Positions 50,744 to 59,398 of a stretch of DNA of 64,000 nucleotides are shown here, piece after piece. Positions within the stretch are counted from its first letter, which is position 1. Every line of letters begins with the position of its first letter. Made by a program: the position numbers and the translations under genes. The notes beneath the pieces are model-generated. The model worked only from the letters and a program-made list of their open reading frames with translations. It was not told the origin of the DNA and searched no databases. Source of the stretch: Gammaproteobacteria bacterium (GTDB taxonomy: Bacteria > Pseudomonadota > Gammaproteobacteria > Steroidobacterales > GCA-2729495). The stretch lies in NCBI GenBank assembly GCA_030426355.1, contig JAUHYQ010000001.1, positions 372,001 to 436,000 of the forward strand, read 5' to 3'.

Positions 50744-53737
50744 TTAACGTGCTACGCACGTAAAACGCTGGTCACGCCATACACCCTGCACACGCCCGCT
50801 TGAGCGCGGAACGCTCGCCCGGCAGTCCATGGGCGACGACTTAACGGGTTCATCGTTGCGCCAGTCGGACTTGTTGCAGGCTTTGGCGCTCTGCCAACCT
50901 GTACCCGAATATTGGCTACAGAACTGCGCCTGATCGCAGCCCGCCGCATCCACCGCCGCAAGTGGCGGCGTATCGGGGCAGGCATCCGTGCTGTTTGCCT
51001 CGCCATCACCGTCGTCGTCAACAAACTTCGGTATGGCCAGGCAAGTATTCAGTTCAACACCGAGATTGGCCTCGTTAACGATCGCTTCTTCGCACCGGGC
51101 TGCATAGTTGTCCGCATTATCCGGGTAAGGGTCGCAAACGTCGCCCACCATGTCGCCGTCTCTGTCCGCCTGATCGGGATTAGCGGTTGCCAGGCAGTTG
51201 TCGAACATGGTTTCCCATTCATCCCCGTCGATGTCATCGGTGTCGTTGCACGCATCCCCGACTCCGTTACCGTCGGCATCTGCCTGATCCGGGTTTACTG
51301 TCATGGCGCAGTTATCGAGCGCATCAGCCCATTCATCACCATCGCTGTCAAAAATGTCGTTACAGACATCGCCAGTGCCGTCACCATCAGCATCAGCCTG
51401 ATCTGTATTGGCAATGCGCGGACAATTGTCCACATGGTTTAGCACACCATCATCATCGACATCTTTATTGCCTATACCGAACCCTTTAAAGGCGTGTACC
51501 CCGAAATCGGTGCCAACGATCAGCAGTGCCTGATCGCCGGAGCCGGTCGCAATCAGGCTGTTCCACAAGCCGACCTGATTGCCGAGTACCGGGCTGCGCC
51601 AAACAACCCGCTCTTCAAATATCCCCCAGAGGCCAACGGTATCGTCACAGGCGAATTGCACTGAGCCCGCCAGAGCCGCGGCTGTTGACACCTTGACGGT
51701 GCTCACCCTGTCGTCGCAGACCTTGCCGACTATTTCGCGCTGCAGGGTCTGCAGGTTGATTCTTGCCAGTTCGCCGGCTGCTGTACCCGCCCAGATGATT
51801 TTTTCCCCAGCCGCGTCTTCGCCGACCGCGAAGCCGCCGTAATCCATATCCGGCGTTTGCCGGTAAACCTTGGTACTGCCGTCGATAATAAAAATAGTGC
51901 CGAGTGAAGCAATGATGTCGGGGACAGCATCGCCCGTTATTTCAGCCGTCTCAACACCCGTATAGCCCACCGTGCCGGTATAGGCAAAAACAATACTGGA
52001 CCATTCAGTGACAAAATTTCTGCCATTAACGATATGCAACTGCCGCCCCGCCAGTGCGGCTATATCCTCGTAGCCATCGCCGGTAAAATCCGCCAGCGCA
52101 ATGCTGTAAACCTCCTCGCCGTTCATATTTCCGCTGCGTTTCAGCGTCTTGGTCAGGGCGTCAAACACTCTGATACCTTCACGCCAATAACCACCTGTTA
52201 CGACCTCGTTTCTCCCGCCCCCGTCGATATCGCCAATGGCTACGTCGTTGTACTTATAGTAGCCGCCGCTTAGGCTCAGGTTAAAAGCGCTCCACTTTTC
52301 GCTAAAATCATCTACGCGAAACACGTGCATCGGTGTGTTATCGACCCAGGAAGTGCCGGAATATCGATCGCCCTCATAGGCAATGACGACCAGTTCTTCA
52401 TCCGGATCGTCATCCACGTTGCCTAAAGCGATGGCTCGATAGGGGCCGCCCTCGTCAATGTTGACGAACTCCCGGGCCAGAGTCGCGATATCGTGAATCG
52501 AAAGAAAATCAGGTGCCGTTGAATTCGACCCTGCGCCCCAGATAACCTCTAGCTCGCCGTCATCATCTACGTCGGCCACCTCGATGCCCGGGGCACCGCT
52601 GCTTGGGTTCTTCAGCCGCCACAATTCCTGCAGAGTCAAACCATTGATAGCATGCACATAGCCATGTTGCTGATCGCCGTACAAGACATCCGGGTTGCCG
52701 TCAGCGTTTACATCCGCCAGCTTTAGCTGACTGATATTTATGTCGGTCGCGATCTGTCCGATCGGCGACTGCAGACGAGCATCCAGGATATCTATGTAAT
52801 CCCAGCTACGGGAGACAACCAGTTCATCTACACCGTCGCCGTCAAGATCGCCGAGCTGTAACCATCGGCCGAGACTGAGGCCACTGAAATTCCACTGTTC
52901 GGCGTAGGTGGTGCCGTCGTATTCGAGCACCTGTCCTGCCACGTAGACGATTTCCAGTTGCGGGTCGTTATCGACATTTCCGATACGCATCTCCCTGCCA
53001 CCCACCGGGATTTCACTTTCGACCGCTAGTGAAACAGGCGTCAGAAATGTCGTCTTATCCTCGGAGCTGACGACAATTTCCTTGATCCCGTCGTTGTCGC
53101 CATCGGCGTATTCAATGGAGAGGATTTCGCGAACACCTATCTCGACACTGCGCACGGCTGTAAGCGTTGCTCCATCGAACTCAACTAAACTGCCGTTCGA
53201 GTACCCAACGAAAATTCTTTGCTTGCCGTTAATCTGAAAAACATTGATCGCGTTAATGTCCACGCGGTCATCGCCCCAGTAGGGATTGTCATTGCTTGTA
53301 AAGACTATGTCGTATTCCCCTGACGAAGGGTTGTACCGCACCACATGCCAATTCTTGTTCTGACCAAAATTTCGCGACAGCGTGGCACCCAGCACAAGCT
53401 CCGTGGTGCCATCGCCGTCCAGATCCACAGCTTTGATACCGGTCTGCCCGAGATTGGACCCCCATACGGAATGCCTCCAGACCTGCGGCATATCGAGCAG
53501 ATAGGTCTCGTCATCGTAAATTGAGCTGCTGGACAGCGTTACATGGGCAGCAGCTGCTTCGAGCGCAATGGAACCGTTCGCCAGCTCTTCCCGGGAGTAA
53601 ACAATCCGCTCGCCGCTCGCGGTAACAACGACATTGCCGGCCGCATCGTACTCAACAAGACTATCGTCAGCCCAGACCGCTGCAGCCAGCAAGAGCGATA
53701 CGCCTGATAAGTACGTAAAACGATTAACAACCGACAT
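50744..53737 (-). CDS. Exported FG-GAP/VCBS propeller protein with thrombospondin type-3 repeats
   Basis: This 997-residue protein has a signal peptide (cleavage near VWAD). About 700 residues of repeated FG-GAP/VCBS-type beta-propeller blades follow, each with a calcium-type loop such as DLDGDGTTELVLG, DGDNDGIKEIVVS or DVDDDGELEVIWG. Residues about 805-950 contain DxDGDG thrombospondin type-3 repeats (DADGDGTGDVC, DADGNGVGDAC and DRDGDMVGDVC). A Cys-rich end follows, CSQYSGTGWQSAKACN to FTCVAR. AGGAG precedes ATG 53737. It is probably a surface or secreted calcium-stabilised protein involved in adhesion. No PEP-CTERM or sortase motif was seen at its end. Confidence 0.9.
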   Translation of the reverse strand: MSVVNRFTYLSGVSLLLAAAVWADDSLVEYDAAGNVVVTASGERIVYSREELANGSIALEAAAAHVTLSSSSIYDDETYLLDMPQVWRHSVWGSNLGQTGIKAVDLDGDGTTELVLGATLSRNFGQNKNWHVVRYNPSSGEYDIVFTSNDNPYWGDDRVDINAINVFQINGKQRIFVGYSNGSLVEFDGATLTAVRSVEIGVREILSIEYADGDNDGIKEIVVSSEDKTTFLTPVSLAVESEIPVGGREMRIGNVDNDPQLEIVYVAGQVLEYDGTTYAEQWNFSGLSLGRWLQLGDLDGDGVDELVVSRSWDYIDILDARLQSPIGQIATDINISQLKLADVNADGNPDVLYGDQQHGYVHAINGLTLQELWRLKNPSSGAPGIEVADVDDDGELEVIWGAGSNSTAPDFLSIHDIATLAREFVNIDEGGPYRAIALGNVDDDPDEELVVIAYEGDRYSGTSWVDNTPMHVFRVDDFSEKWSAFNLSLSGGYYKYNDVAIGDIDGGGRNEVVTGGYWREGIRVFDALTKTLKRSGNMNGEEVYSIALADFTGDGYEDIAALAGRQLHIVNGRNFVTEWSSIVFAYTGTVGYTGVETAEITGDAVPDIIASLGTIFIIDGSTKVYRQTPDMDYGGFAVGEDAAGEKIIWAGTAAGELARINLQTLQREIVGKVCDDRVSTVKVSTAAALAGSVQFACDDTVGLWGIFEERVVWRSPVLGNQVGLWNSLIATGSGDQALLIVGTDFGVHAFKGFGIGNKDVDDDGVLNHVDNCPRIANTDQADADGDGTGDVCNDIFDSDGDEWADALDNCAMTVNPDQADADGNGVGDACNDTDDIDGDEWETMFDNCLATANPDQADRDGDMVGDVCDPYPDNADNYAARCEEAIVNEANLGVELNTCLAIPKFVDDDGDGEANSTDACPDTPPLAAVDAAGCDQAQFCSQYSGTGWQSAKACNKSDWRNDEPVKSSPMDCRASVPRSSGRVQGVWRDQRFTCVAR

Positions 53738-53938
53738 AATGACCGCTCCTGCTCGGATGAGGCGTTCAAGATCGATGCGATTGGAATTGCCGACTTGAAA
53801 ATGCCGGTATTCGACCCCCAATACCCCAATCTCCCTGTCTTTCGATGCTATTAGCCACGCGCGGGGCTGTCAACGAACCGACACTCGACATAAGTTAAAT
53901 GGGGGCTGCAGAATTAGACAGGGCCGTAGCTGACAACC

Positions 53939-55240
53939 TTAGGTTTTCTTGTTTATCGCCCGCACATAAATCGCACCGCACAACACCAGCGCATTAATCA
54001 CACCCATCTGCAAAAACGGGGCACCGGGGGCAAACCAGTCGAACACACGCCCGCCGAGTGAGGTGGCAATCAAAATACCCAGCGCGCCACACAGCGCAAA
54101 ACTGCCCAGCACGGCACCGCGCACTGCTGCCGGCGCGCTCTGCCCGATCAGTGCATTGCCTGCAATAATCGTGCTGCTCTCGCCCATGCCGAGCAGAATT
54201 GCCGGCAACAAGATCGCGTTCGAAAACGGATCCTGCATTAAACCGAAACTGCCGTAACCCACGGCTGCCAGGGTGAACGCCACAATCACGCCGGTGACGC
54301 GATTCACTTTGTCGAGGATGTAACCCATCACCATGGCCCACAGCAGCGCTGCGCCCTGGATCACGCCGACCAGCATGCCGCCGCGCTTGTACCCGTCTGC
54401 CATGCCAAGGCCCATGTCTTCGGCGGCTTGCTGCGTCCATAAAAACGTAAAGGTGCCCACCACCAGCACGTCGCCGCGCGCGGCAAACGCGGTGCCGTAA
54501 GCAAGTGCGACTTTGCTATTCTCACGCGCTGTTCTGAGCCCCGCAGCCACCAGTTGCAACAACGAATCGCGTTCCCGCGCCTCGGTGGGTTTGCCTTTGT
54601 TCAAACCGCCGGTAGCGACCAGAAACACCGCCGCGCAGGTGACCGTGCAACCCCAGAACAAATATTTCGCGATGTCGGCCTCAGCCATGCCGTCGGCAGC
54701 CATGCGCGCCGGCAACACACGCAACAACTGCGACACCACGAAGATACCGATGCCCTGCGTCAGGCTCGCCAGCGCCACCCACTTGCCGCGGCTGCGATCC
54801 TGCACGTAATCCATATTCACGATGGTGATGCTGGTGGCCACGATTGCCACACCGAACCCAAACACCGTGCGGTAGGCGTACATCTGGAAAACACTGTCCG
54901 CAAACGGATAAAACGCGTAACCCAGACCCAGCAGCGCGGTACCCAACATTACCAGCGGTCGCCGACCGACTTTATCGGCCGCCGCGCCAATGAAGGGCGT
55001 GCAGACTAAAACGATGATTTCCTGGTAGAACACCAGGTCGCCGCTTAACGTGCCCTGCACAGCCCGGTCGACACCCACCAATCGCAGCATGATCGGCTGC
55101 AGGAAACTCAGCGCGGCCATCATCGGCACCGCGATCATCGCGGTGAGAAAGTAACTGACGCCGTTGATCCGGGTGATGCCGGGCATCAGGAAGAACGGGC
55201 CCAGCTTGCGTTCGCCGGCGGCGACAGGCTTTTCAGACAT
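53939..55240 (-). CDS. MFS transporter, paralog 4
   Basis: This 433-residue inner-membrane protein with about 12 helices is the fourth relative of this transporter group. It shares LGPFFLMPGITRINGVSYF near the start, motif A-like GAAADKVGRRPLVM, RSRGKWVALASLTQGIG and ARGDVLVVGTFTFLW. The start MSEKPVAAGE has a decayed twin at 44.1 kb. It is divergent from a TetR gene, with about 130 bases between them, and could be another target of that regulator, though the operator found lies close to the tetR start. Confidence 0.88.
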   Translation of the reverse strand: MSEKPVAAGERKLGPFFLMPGITRINGVSYFLTAMIAVPMMAALSFLQPIMLRLVGVDRAVQGTLSGDLVFYQEIIVLVCTPFIGAAADKVGRRPLVMLGTALLGLGYAFYPFADSVFQMYAYRTVFGFGVAIVATSITIVNMDYVQDRSRGKWVALASLTQGIGIFVVSQLLRVLPARMAADGMAEADIAKYLFWGCTVTCAAVFLVATGGLNKGKPTEARERDSLLQLVAAGLRTARENSKVALAYGTAFAARGDVLVVGTFTFLWTQQAAEDMGLGMADGYKRGGMLVGVIQGAALLWAMVMGYILDKVNRVTGVIVAFTLAAVGYGSFGLMQDPFSNAILLPAILLGMGESSTIIAGNALIGQSAPAAVRGAVLGSFALCGALGILIATSLGGRVFDWFAPGAPFLQMGVINALVLCGAIYVRAINKKT

Positions 55241-55337
55241 CGGCCGAGTATAGGCGGCAGCCCTTCACACACCAAGCAATTTACACGGGGGCTTGCCGGT
55301 CGATGCCGGCCACTGTCTTTGACAAAAAGCCCTTGAC

Positions 55338-55357
55338 TAAACCGACTAGTTGGTCTA
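55338..55357. promoter_or_regulatory. TetR operator in its own promoter
   Basis: TAAACCGACTAGTTGGTCTA is a 20-base near-palindrome that matches the site upstream of mddA at 56.0 kb in most positions. It lies between TTGACT (55334-55339) and TAGTCT (55356-55361), a plausible -35/-10 pair with a 16-base spacer, so binding should block transcription of the tetR gene. Confidence 0.8.
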
Positions 55358-55368
55358 GTCTGCGCTCC

Positions 55369-55959
55369 ATGGCAAAAATTACCGCAAAACAGAAGGCTAT
55401 AGAGGCCGCGCAGCAGCTGATGACCAGCAACGGTTATTCCGCCACCACGGTGGACGACATCATCAGCCTGGCCGGGGTTTCCAAGGGCAGCGTGTATCAC
55501 GCGTTCAAATCGAAAGAGGAACTCGCGATCACAGCGCTTGAGGATTACGAGCGCAAGGGCTGGGCCATCGTCAGCAGCGGCGCGTATGTAAACATCGAGG
55601 ATCCGGTCGAACGAGCCCTCGCGTTTGTTCAGCACGTCGAAAAGAAAGCGCCGGCGCTGTGGGAGCATGGTTGCCTGCTCGGCAGCATTTCGCTGGAAGT
55701 GGTCGACCGCCACCCTGCTTTGCACGACCGCATCGACGCGTTGTTCGAGGATTTTGAAAACAAACTCGCCGGCGTGTTCAGTCCGGCACTGAAAGCAGCG
55801 GGTGTGAGCAAGCCCAGTGGCAAGGCCATCGCGCGGCATCTGCTGGCCATAATTGAAGGCGGCATTATTACCGCCAAGTCGCATCGCCAACCGAAGTACC
55901 TGACCGAAGCAATCCGGCTTTTCCGGGATTACCTGAAAGGCATCCTCGGAGTTGATTAA
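55369..55959 (+). CDS. TetR/AcrR-family transcriptional repressor
   Basis: This 196-residue regulator has an N-terminal helix-turn-helix (about residues 10-55: AAQQLMTSNGYSATTVDDIISLAGVSKGSVYHAFKSKEEL) and a C-terminal ligand domain. ATG 55369 gives the usual short arm before the DNA-binding domain. The same palindrome lies in front of its own gene and of the mddA-like gene 90 bases downstream, so it likely represses both until a small ligand binds. The inducer is unknown; a sulfur or lipophilic compound would fit the target. Confidence 0.93.
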   Translation: MAKITAKQKAIEAAQQLMTSNGYSATTVDDIISLAGVSKGSVYHAFKSKEELAITALEDYERKGWAIVSSGAYVNIEDPVERALAFVQHVEKKAPALWEHGCLLGSISLEVVDRHPALHDRIDALFEDFENKLAGVFSPALKAAGVSKPSGKAIARHLLAIIEGGIITAKSHRQPKYLTEAIRLFRDYLKGILGVD

Positions 55960-56006
55960 TTCGGGTTGTAAACATATTTAAGTAGGCTTTTTTTTGGCCG
56001 TGATAC

Positions 56007-56026
56007 TAGACCGACTGGTCGGTCTA
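56007..56026. promoter_or_regulatory. TetR operator upstream of mddA
   Basis: TAGACCGACTGGTCGGTCTA is a perfect palindrome with 9-base arms around TG. It lies 24 bases before the methyltransferase start. The near-identical site in front of the tetR gene makes joint control by that regulator likely. Confidence 0.85.
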
Positions 56027-56049
56027 TTTGTAAAGCAAGAGGTGAAATC

Positions 56050-56826
56050 ATGAGTACGCAAACTTTGACAGCAACAACAAACCCCGCGACGACCGGATTT
56101 GCATCACGCGCGCTGGTCGCGACGTATGCACTGACTGCATATGCCATCGGCGCCGGCGCCCTCTTCTGGGTGCTGTTCGCTGCGGCCGGACTGGCCCCGC
56201 ATGGCCTGACCAATCTGCAGGTAGGCAACCCGGTCGTGGCCATTGTGATTAACATCGGGCTGATCGTGGCCTTCGCCGTGCAGCACACCGTCATGGCACG
56301 GAGCTGGTTCAAGGAAGCGGCGCAGAAAATCATTCCGCAGCCGATCGAGCGCTCCACCTATGTGCTGGCGGCCGGCATCGCGATGGGTGCGCTGGTGTAT
56401 TTCTGGCAGACGGTGCCGGGTGTCACCTGGATTGTGCAAACGCCTTGGGCGGTGGGCGTGTTGCGCAGCCTGTTTTTCATTGGGATCGCGTATGTGCTGG
56501 GCACGTCGTTCATCACCAACTACTTCGAGTTGTTCGGGCTGCGTCAGGCCTGGCTGTTTTGCATCGGTCAGGAGTACACGCCGGTGGCGTTCAAGCGGGC
56601 GTGGATGTACCGCTACAGCCGGCATCCGATGATGCTCGGCCTGCTGGTGGCCTTCTGGTCAACGCCGGAAATGTCGGCAACGCGCTTCGTGCTTGCGACT
56701 CTGCTGAGTGTCTACATCTTTATCGGCATTCAGTTTGAAGAACGCAGCCTGATTCAGGAATTTGGCGACACTTACCGTCAATACCAGAAGCAAATCGGCA
56801 TGTTCTTCACGCTGCGGAAGTCGTAA
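56050..56826 (+). CDS. mddA: Methanethiol S-methyltransferase-like membrane enzyme MddA
   Basis: This 258-residue inner-membrane protein with about five helices belongs to the NnrU/isoprenylcysteine-methyltransferase group. QHTVMARSWFKEAAQKIIPQPIERSTYVL, LFGLRQAWL, YRYSRHPMMLGLLVAFW and GIQFEERSLIQEFGDTYRQY are the landmarks of MddA, which methylates methanethiol to dimethylsulfide with SAM. The final RHPxxxG and EERxL motifs form the SAM site. It is preceded by a perfect TetR operator and followed after 3 bases by a transporter gene. Function on methanethiol is inferred from family resemblance. Confidence 0.82.
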   Translation: MSTQTLTATTNPATTGFASRALVATYALTAYAIGAGALFWVLFAAAGLAPHGLTNLQVGNPVVAIVINIGLIVAFAVQHTVMARSWFKEAAQKIIPQPIERSTYVLAAGIAMGALVYFWQTVPGVTWIVQTPWAVGVLRSLFFIGIAYVLGTSFITNYFELFGLRQAWLFCIGQEYTPVAFKRAWMYRYSRHPMMLGLLVAFWSTPEMSATRFVLATLLSVYIFIGIQFEERSLIQEFGDTYRQYQKQIGMFFTLRKS

Positions 56827-56829
56827 GCA

Positions 56830-57750
56830 ATGAGTGCGAAAACGGCATGGTTGACGTTTGTGGCAATGCTCGCCTTTGCAGGCAATTCATTGCTATGCCG
56901 GATTGCGCTGGGGAACGAACTGATCGATGCAGTTAGCTTTTCGACCATCCGGCTGGGCGCCGGCGCACTGTGCCTGGTATGCCTGTTGCTGCCGAACTGG
57001 CAGCAACAGGCAGCCGTCAAAACCAACTGGCGCACGGTGGTTGCGCTGTTCATATATATGGTGGCTTTCTCGTACGGCTACGTGTCCCTCAGTGCCGGTA
57101 CCGGTGTGCTGATCCTGTTCGTGGCGGTTCAGCTGACGATGTTCAGCGCAGCCATTCGTCGCGGCGAGCGCTTTTCGCTTATCGCGTGGGCGGGGCTGGT
57201 GACCAGCGGCGGCGGAATCGTGTACCTGGTGTCGCCGGGTGTGACGTCGCCCGACCCACTGGGCACTTTGTGCATGCTAGTCGCCGGCATCGGCTGGGGA
57301 GTTTACTCGGTGATCGGCAGCGGCGGCCATGAACCGGGCGTGGCAACTGCGCGCAACTTTATCGGTGCCGTGCCGCTGGCGATCGGTGCACAACTGCTTT
57401 TTATTGACAGTGCCGCGGTGACACCACAAGGTGCGGTGCTTGCTGTCGTCAGCGGCGCGGTGACCTCGGCGGTGGGTTACATCATCTGGTACAAGGCCCT
57501 GCGCGAACTCAGCGTGGGGTTCGCAGCAGTGGTGCAATTTGCCGTGCCTATCCTGGTTGTAATCGGCGGAGCACTGCTGCTGGACGAGCCCTTAACCGTG
57601 CGTCTGGCCATTGCCAGCGCGCTGACCATTGGCGGCATCGCCGCGGTGTTGCGCGCGCGCCAACCCGCGGCTCACATTACCTCGCAGGTTACGGTGCCGT
57701 CCGCACCGAGATCCGACACCCGAAACTCCACGCCCATGTCTCTGGCGTAG
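56830..57750 (+). CDS. EamA/DMT-family transporter
   Basis: This 306-residue inner-membrane protein has ten helices in two EamA repeats (about 5-135 and 145-275). LTFVAMLAFAGNSLLCRIAL and GAVTSAVGYIIWYKALRELSVGFAAVVQFAVPILVVIGGALLLDE are typical of drug/metabolite exporters. Its ATG comes 3 bases after the mddA stop, so the two share the TetR-controlled transcript. The last 26 residues are hydrophilic and overlap by 79 bases the end of the convergent gene, which suggests extension past the original stop. Confidence 0.9.
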   Translation: MSAKTAWLTFVAMLAFAGNSLLCRIALGNELIDAVSFSTIRLGAGALCLVCLLLPNWQQQAAVKTNWRTVVALFIYMVAFSYGYVSLSAGTGVLILFVAVQLTMFSAAIRRGERFSLIAWAGLVTSGGGIVYLVSPGVTSPDPLGTLCMLVAGIGWGVYSVIGSGGHEPGVATARNFIGAVPLAIGAQLLFIDSAAVTPQGAVLAVVSGAVTSAVGYIIWYKALRELSVGFAAVVQFAVPILVVIGGALLLDEPLTVRLAIASALTIGGIAAVLRARQPAAHITSQVTVPSAPRSDTRNSTPMSLA

Positions 57751-58271
57751 GCTTCGAGCCGCGGGCGCGTCCACAGGTTGTGCACGTCGGCCTCGGTCAT
57801 GTCCATCATGCCCATGCGCCTGCACGCCTCGATACTGGTTTTAAACGGTGATACCCAGGTGCGTTTACCCGGCTCGACTTTGGTATCCAGCACCAATTGG
57901 TAATGGCACTCGGTAATGTCGAACGTTGCTTCCAGTGCCAGCTCTTTGTTGCCGGTTTCCTCGATCAGTTTTCTGATGCGGAAGTTCACCGGTTCCATCA
58001 TCTTGCGGTCGTGCTCCACGTATTCGTTAAGCAAACCGTTGTTCTTGGCAAACTGCATCGCGCCCAGATGCGCCAGCACCAGCGCACCGTTCACGTGGTG
58101 CTGATAGGGTTCGGTCTGACTGAGCGTCTTGATCACCATGCTCATGGCTTGTCCGAGCAAGGCCTCGCGGCCTTCGAAACCGCTGCCGTGATTCTCGCGC
58201 CAATGCGCGGGGCGCTTGATCTGCGGTGACGTCGCCGGCTGATCGGCATTGATGGGTTGCGCTTTGGCCAT
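57672..58271 (-). CDS. Unrecognised cytoplasmic protein
   Basis: This 199-residue soluble protein has no signal peptide or membrane helix. ATG 58271 has AGGAGTAAGG upstream and is preferred over the 11-residue longer frame. The middle is helical (ALLGQAMSMVIKTLSQTEPYQHHVNGALVLAHLGAMQFAKNNG). The second half holds FDITECHYQLVLDTKV and an acidic end. The Cys/His pattern is faintly like small hydrolases of the L-2-amino-thiazoline-4-carboxylate hydrolase type, but this is not secure. It overlaps the end of the convergent EamA gene by 79 bases and is divergent from an exported unknown. Confidence 0.72.
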   Translation of the reverse strand: MAKAQPINADQPATSPQIKRPAHWRENHGSGFEGREALLGQAMSMVIKTLSQTEPYQHHVNGALVLAHLGAMQFAKNNGLLNEYVEHDRKMMEPVNFRIRKLIEETGNKELALEATFDITECHYQLVLDTKVEPGKRTWVSPFKTSIEACRRMGMMDMTEADVHNLWTRPRLEAYARDMGVEFRVSDLGADGTVTCEVM

Positions 58272-58351
58272 GACCTTACTCCTGTGTGTTTCAATCTTTG
58301 GCAAGGGTGCCTGATACCGGCATCAGTGCGCCGATGCCGTAATATAGCAAG

Positions 58352-59395
58352 ATGCCGGTTCGATATTGCACAGCTTTGACCCTGACGCTGGTGGCGTTGT
58401 CCGCCGCGGCAAACGACTCTGACCCCAATTTATGTGCCAGCGCGCAGCGCCTGTTGATTAATGCCGGTGACGATTTACCAGTCATCGAACAACGCGGTGC
58501 GAGCAACGGTTTTCACACCATCCAGATGGGCATTGATCACGAAAAACAGGCCGCGATCATTGCGATGACCACCCACACCGCCCAGGTTGATGGCCAGGAA
58601 CAGGCCACGTACATCGCCTGCAAGATGGTGGACAGAGATCGCGTGAATGACATGCTCGGGCTACAACTGCCCGGCCCCGACCGGCAATGCCGCGATGTCA
58701 ATGAAGCCACGCTGCAAAGCGCGCTGGCCAAACTTACCCCGGCACAACGTGCGCGCTATCAAAGCGAAGGCCGGCAATTGCGGTTTGCCGACGATGCGCT
58801 GTTGGCCACCGGCGGCGAATGGCTGCCCGTCACCATGGACTTATATATAAGTGTCGCAGCGAACAATGACGTGACGGTGCGCGCGCCAAGCGTGCGCGTG
58901 CCGTGGAACCCGGTCGAGAAAAATTTCTATCAGGGCGTGCAGCACTGCAAGCTGATCAGTCTGGCCGCCATGCAACGCTGGGTAACCAAAGCGGCATTCG
59001 AGGCCGGCGCTGATTTGATTCCGCCCACGGACACGGCCTGCAATGCACCGCATTCGATGACCTCGACGGTCGGCAGTTGCCTGTTTTATTTTGCGCCCGC
59101 CGACAGCCTGTTCTGCCAGGATTACAGTGGCGCTGAATGGACGGCCGACGCCGCGCAGCAGGAATGCGCCAATCGACATGCCAGCAAGGACGCTTTGGCT
59201 GCGGCCAAAAACCGCTATGACGGCGCGGGTGGCGCGTTCAGTGACAAAGCCTGCAACCAACGCACGGACACGCCAGACATTGCGGGCACCTGCGTGTTTC
59301 ACTGCAATGCCGGTGACGAAACGCTGTGGCATATTAGTGGCACGATTGATCCGCGCATGACGCGCGGCTGTGATCTGTTTATAGACGGGAGATAA
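58352..59395 (+). CDS. Exported cysteine-rich protein of unknown function
   Basis: This 347-residue protein has a signal peptide (cleavage near SAAAN). The mature part has about twelve cysteines, probably paired as disulfides in the periplasm, and no recognised domain. Immediately after the cleavage site the codons for NDSDP contain the 13-base REP half-site GACTCTGACCCCA. It ends 3 bases before the next exported protein gene, so the two are co-transcribed. Confidence 0.68.
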   Translation: MPVRYCTALTLTLVALSAAANDSDPNLCASAQRLLINAGDDLPVIEQRGASNGFHTIQMGIDHEKQAAIIAMTTHTAQVDGQEQATYIACKMVDRDRVNDMLGLQLPGPDRQCRDVNEATLQSALAKLTPAQRARYQSEGRQLRFADDALLATGGEWLPVTMDLYISVAANNDVTVRAPSVRVPWNPVEKNFYQGVQHCKLISLAAMQRWVTKAAFEAGADLIPPTDTACNAPHSMTSTVGSCLFYFAPADSLFCQDYSGAEWTADAAQQECANRHASKDALAAAKNRYDGAGGAFSDKACNQRTDTPDIAGTCVFHCNAGDETLWHISGTIDPRMTRGCDLFIDGR

Positions 59396-59398
59396 GCG

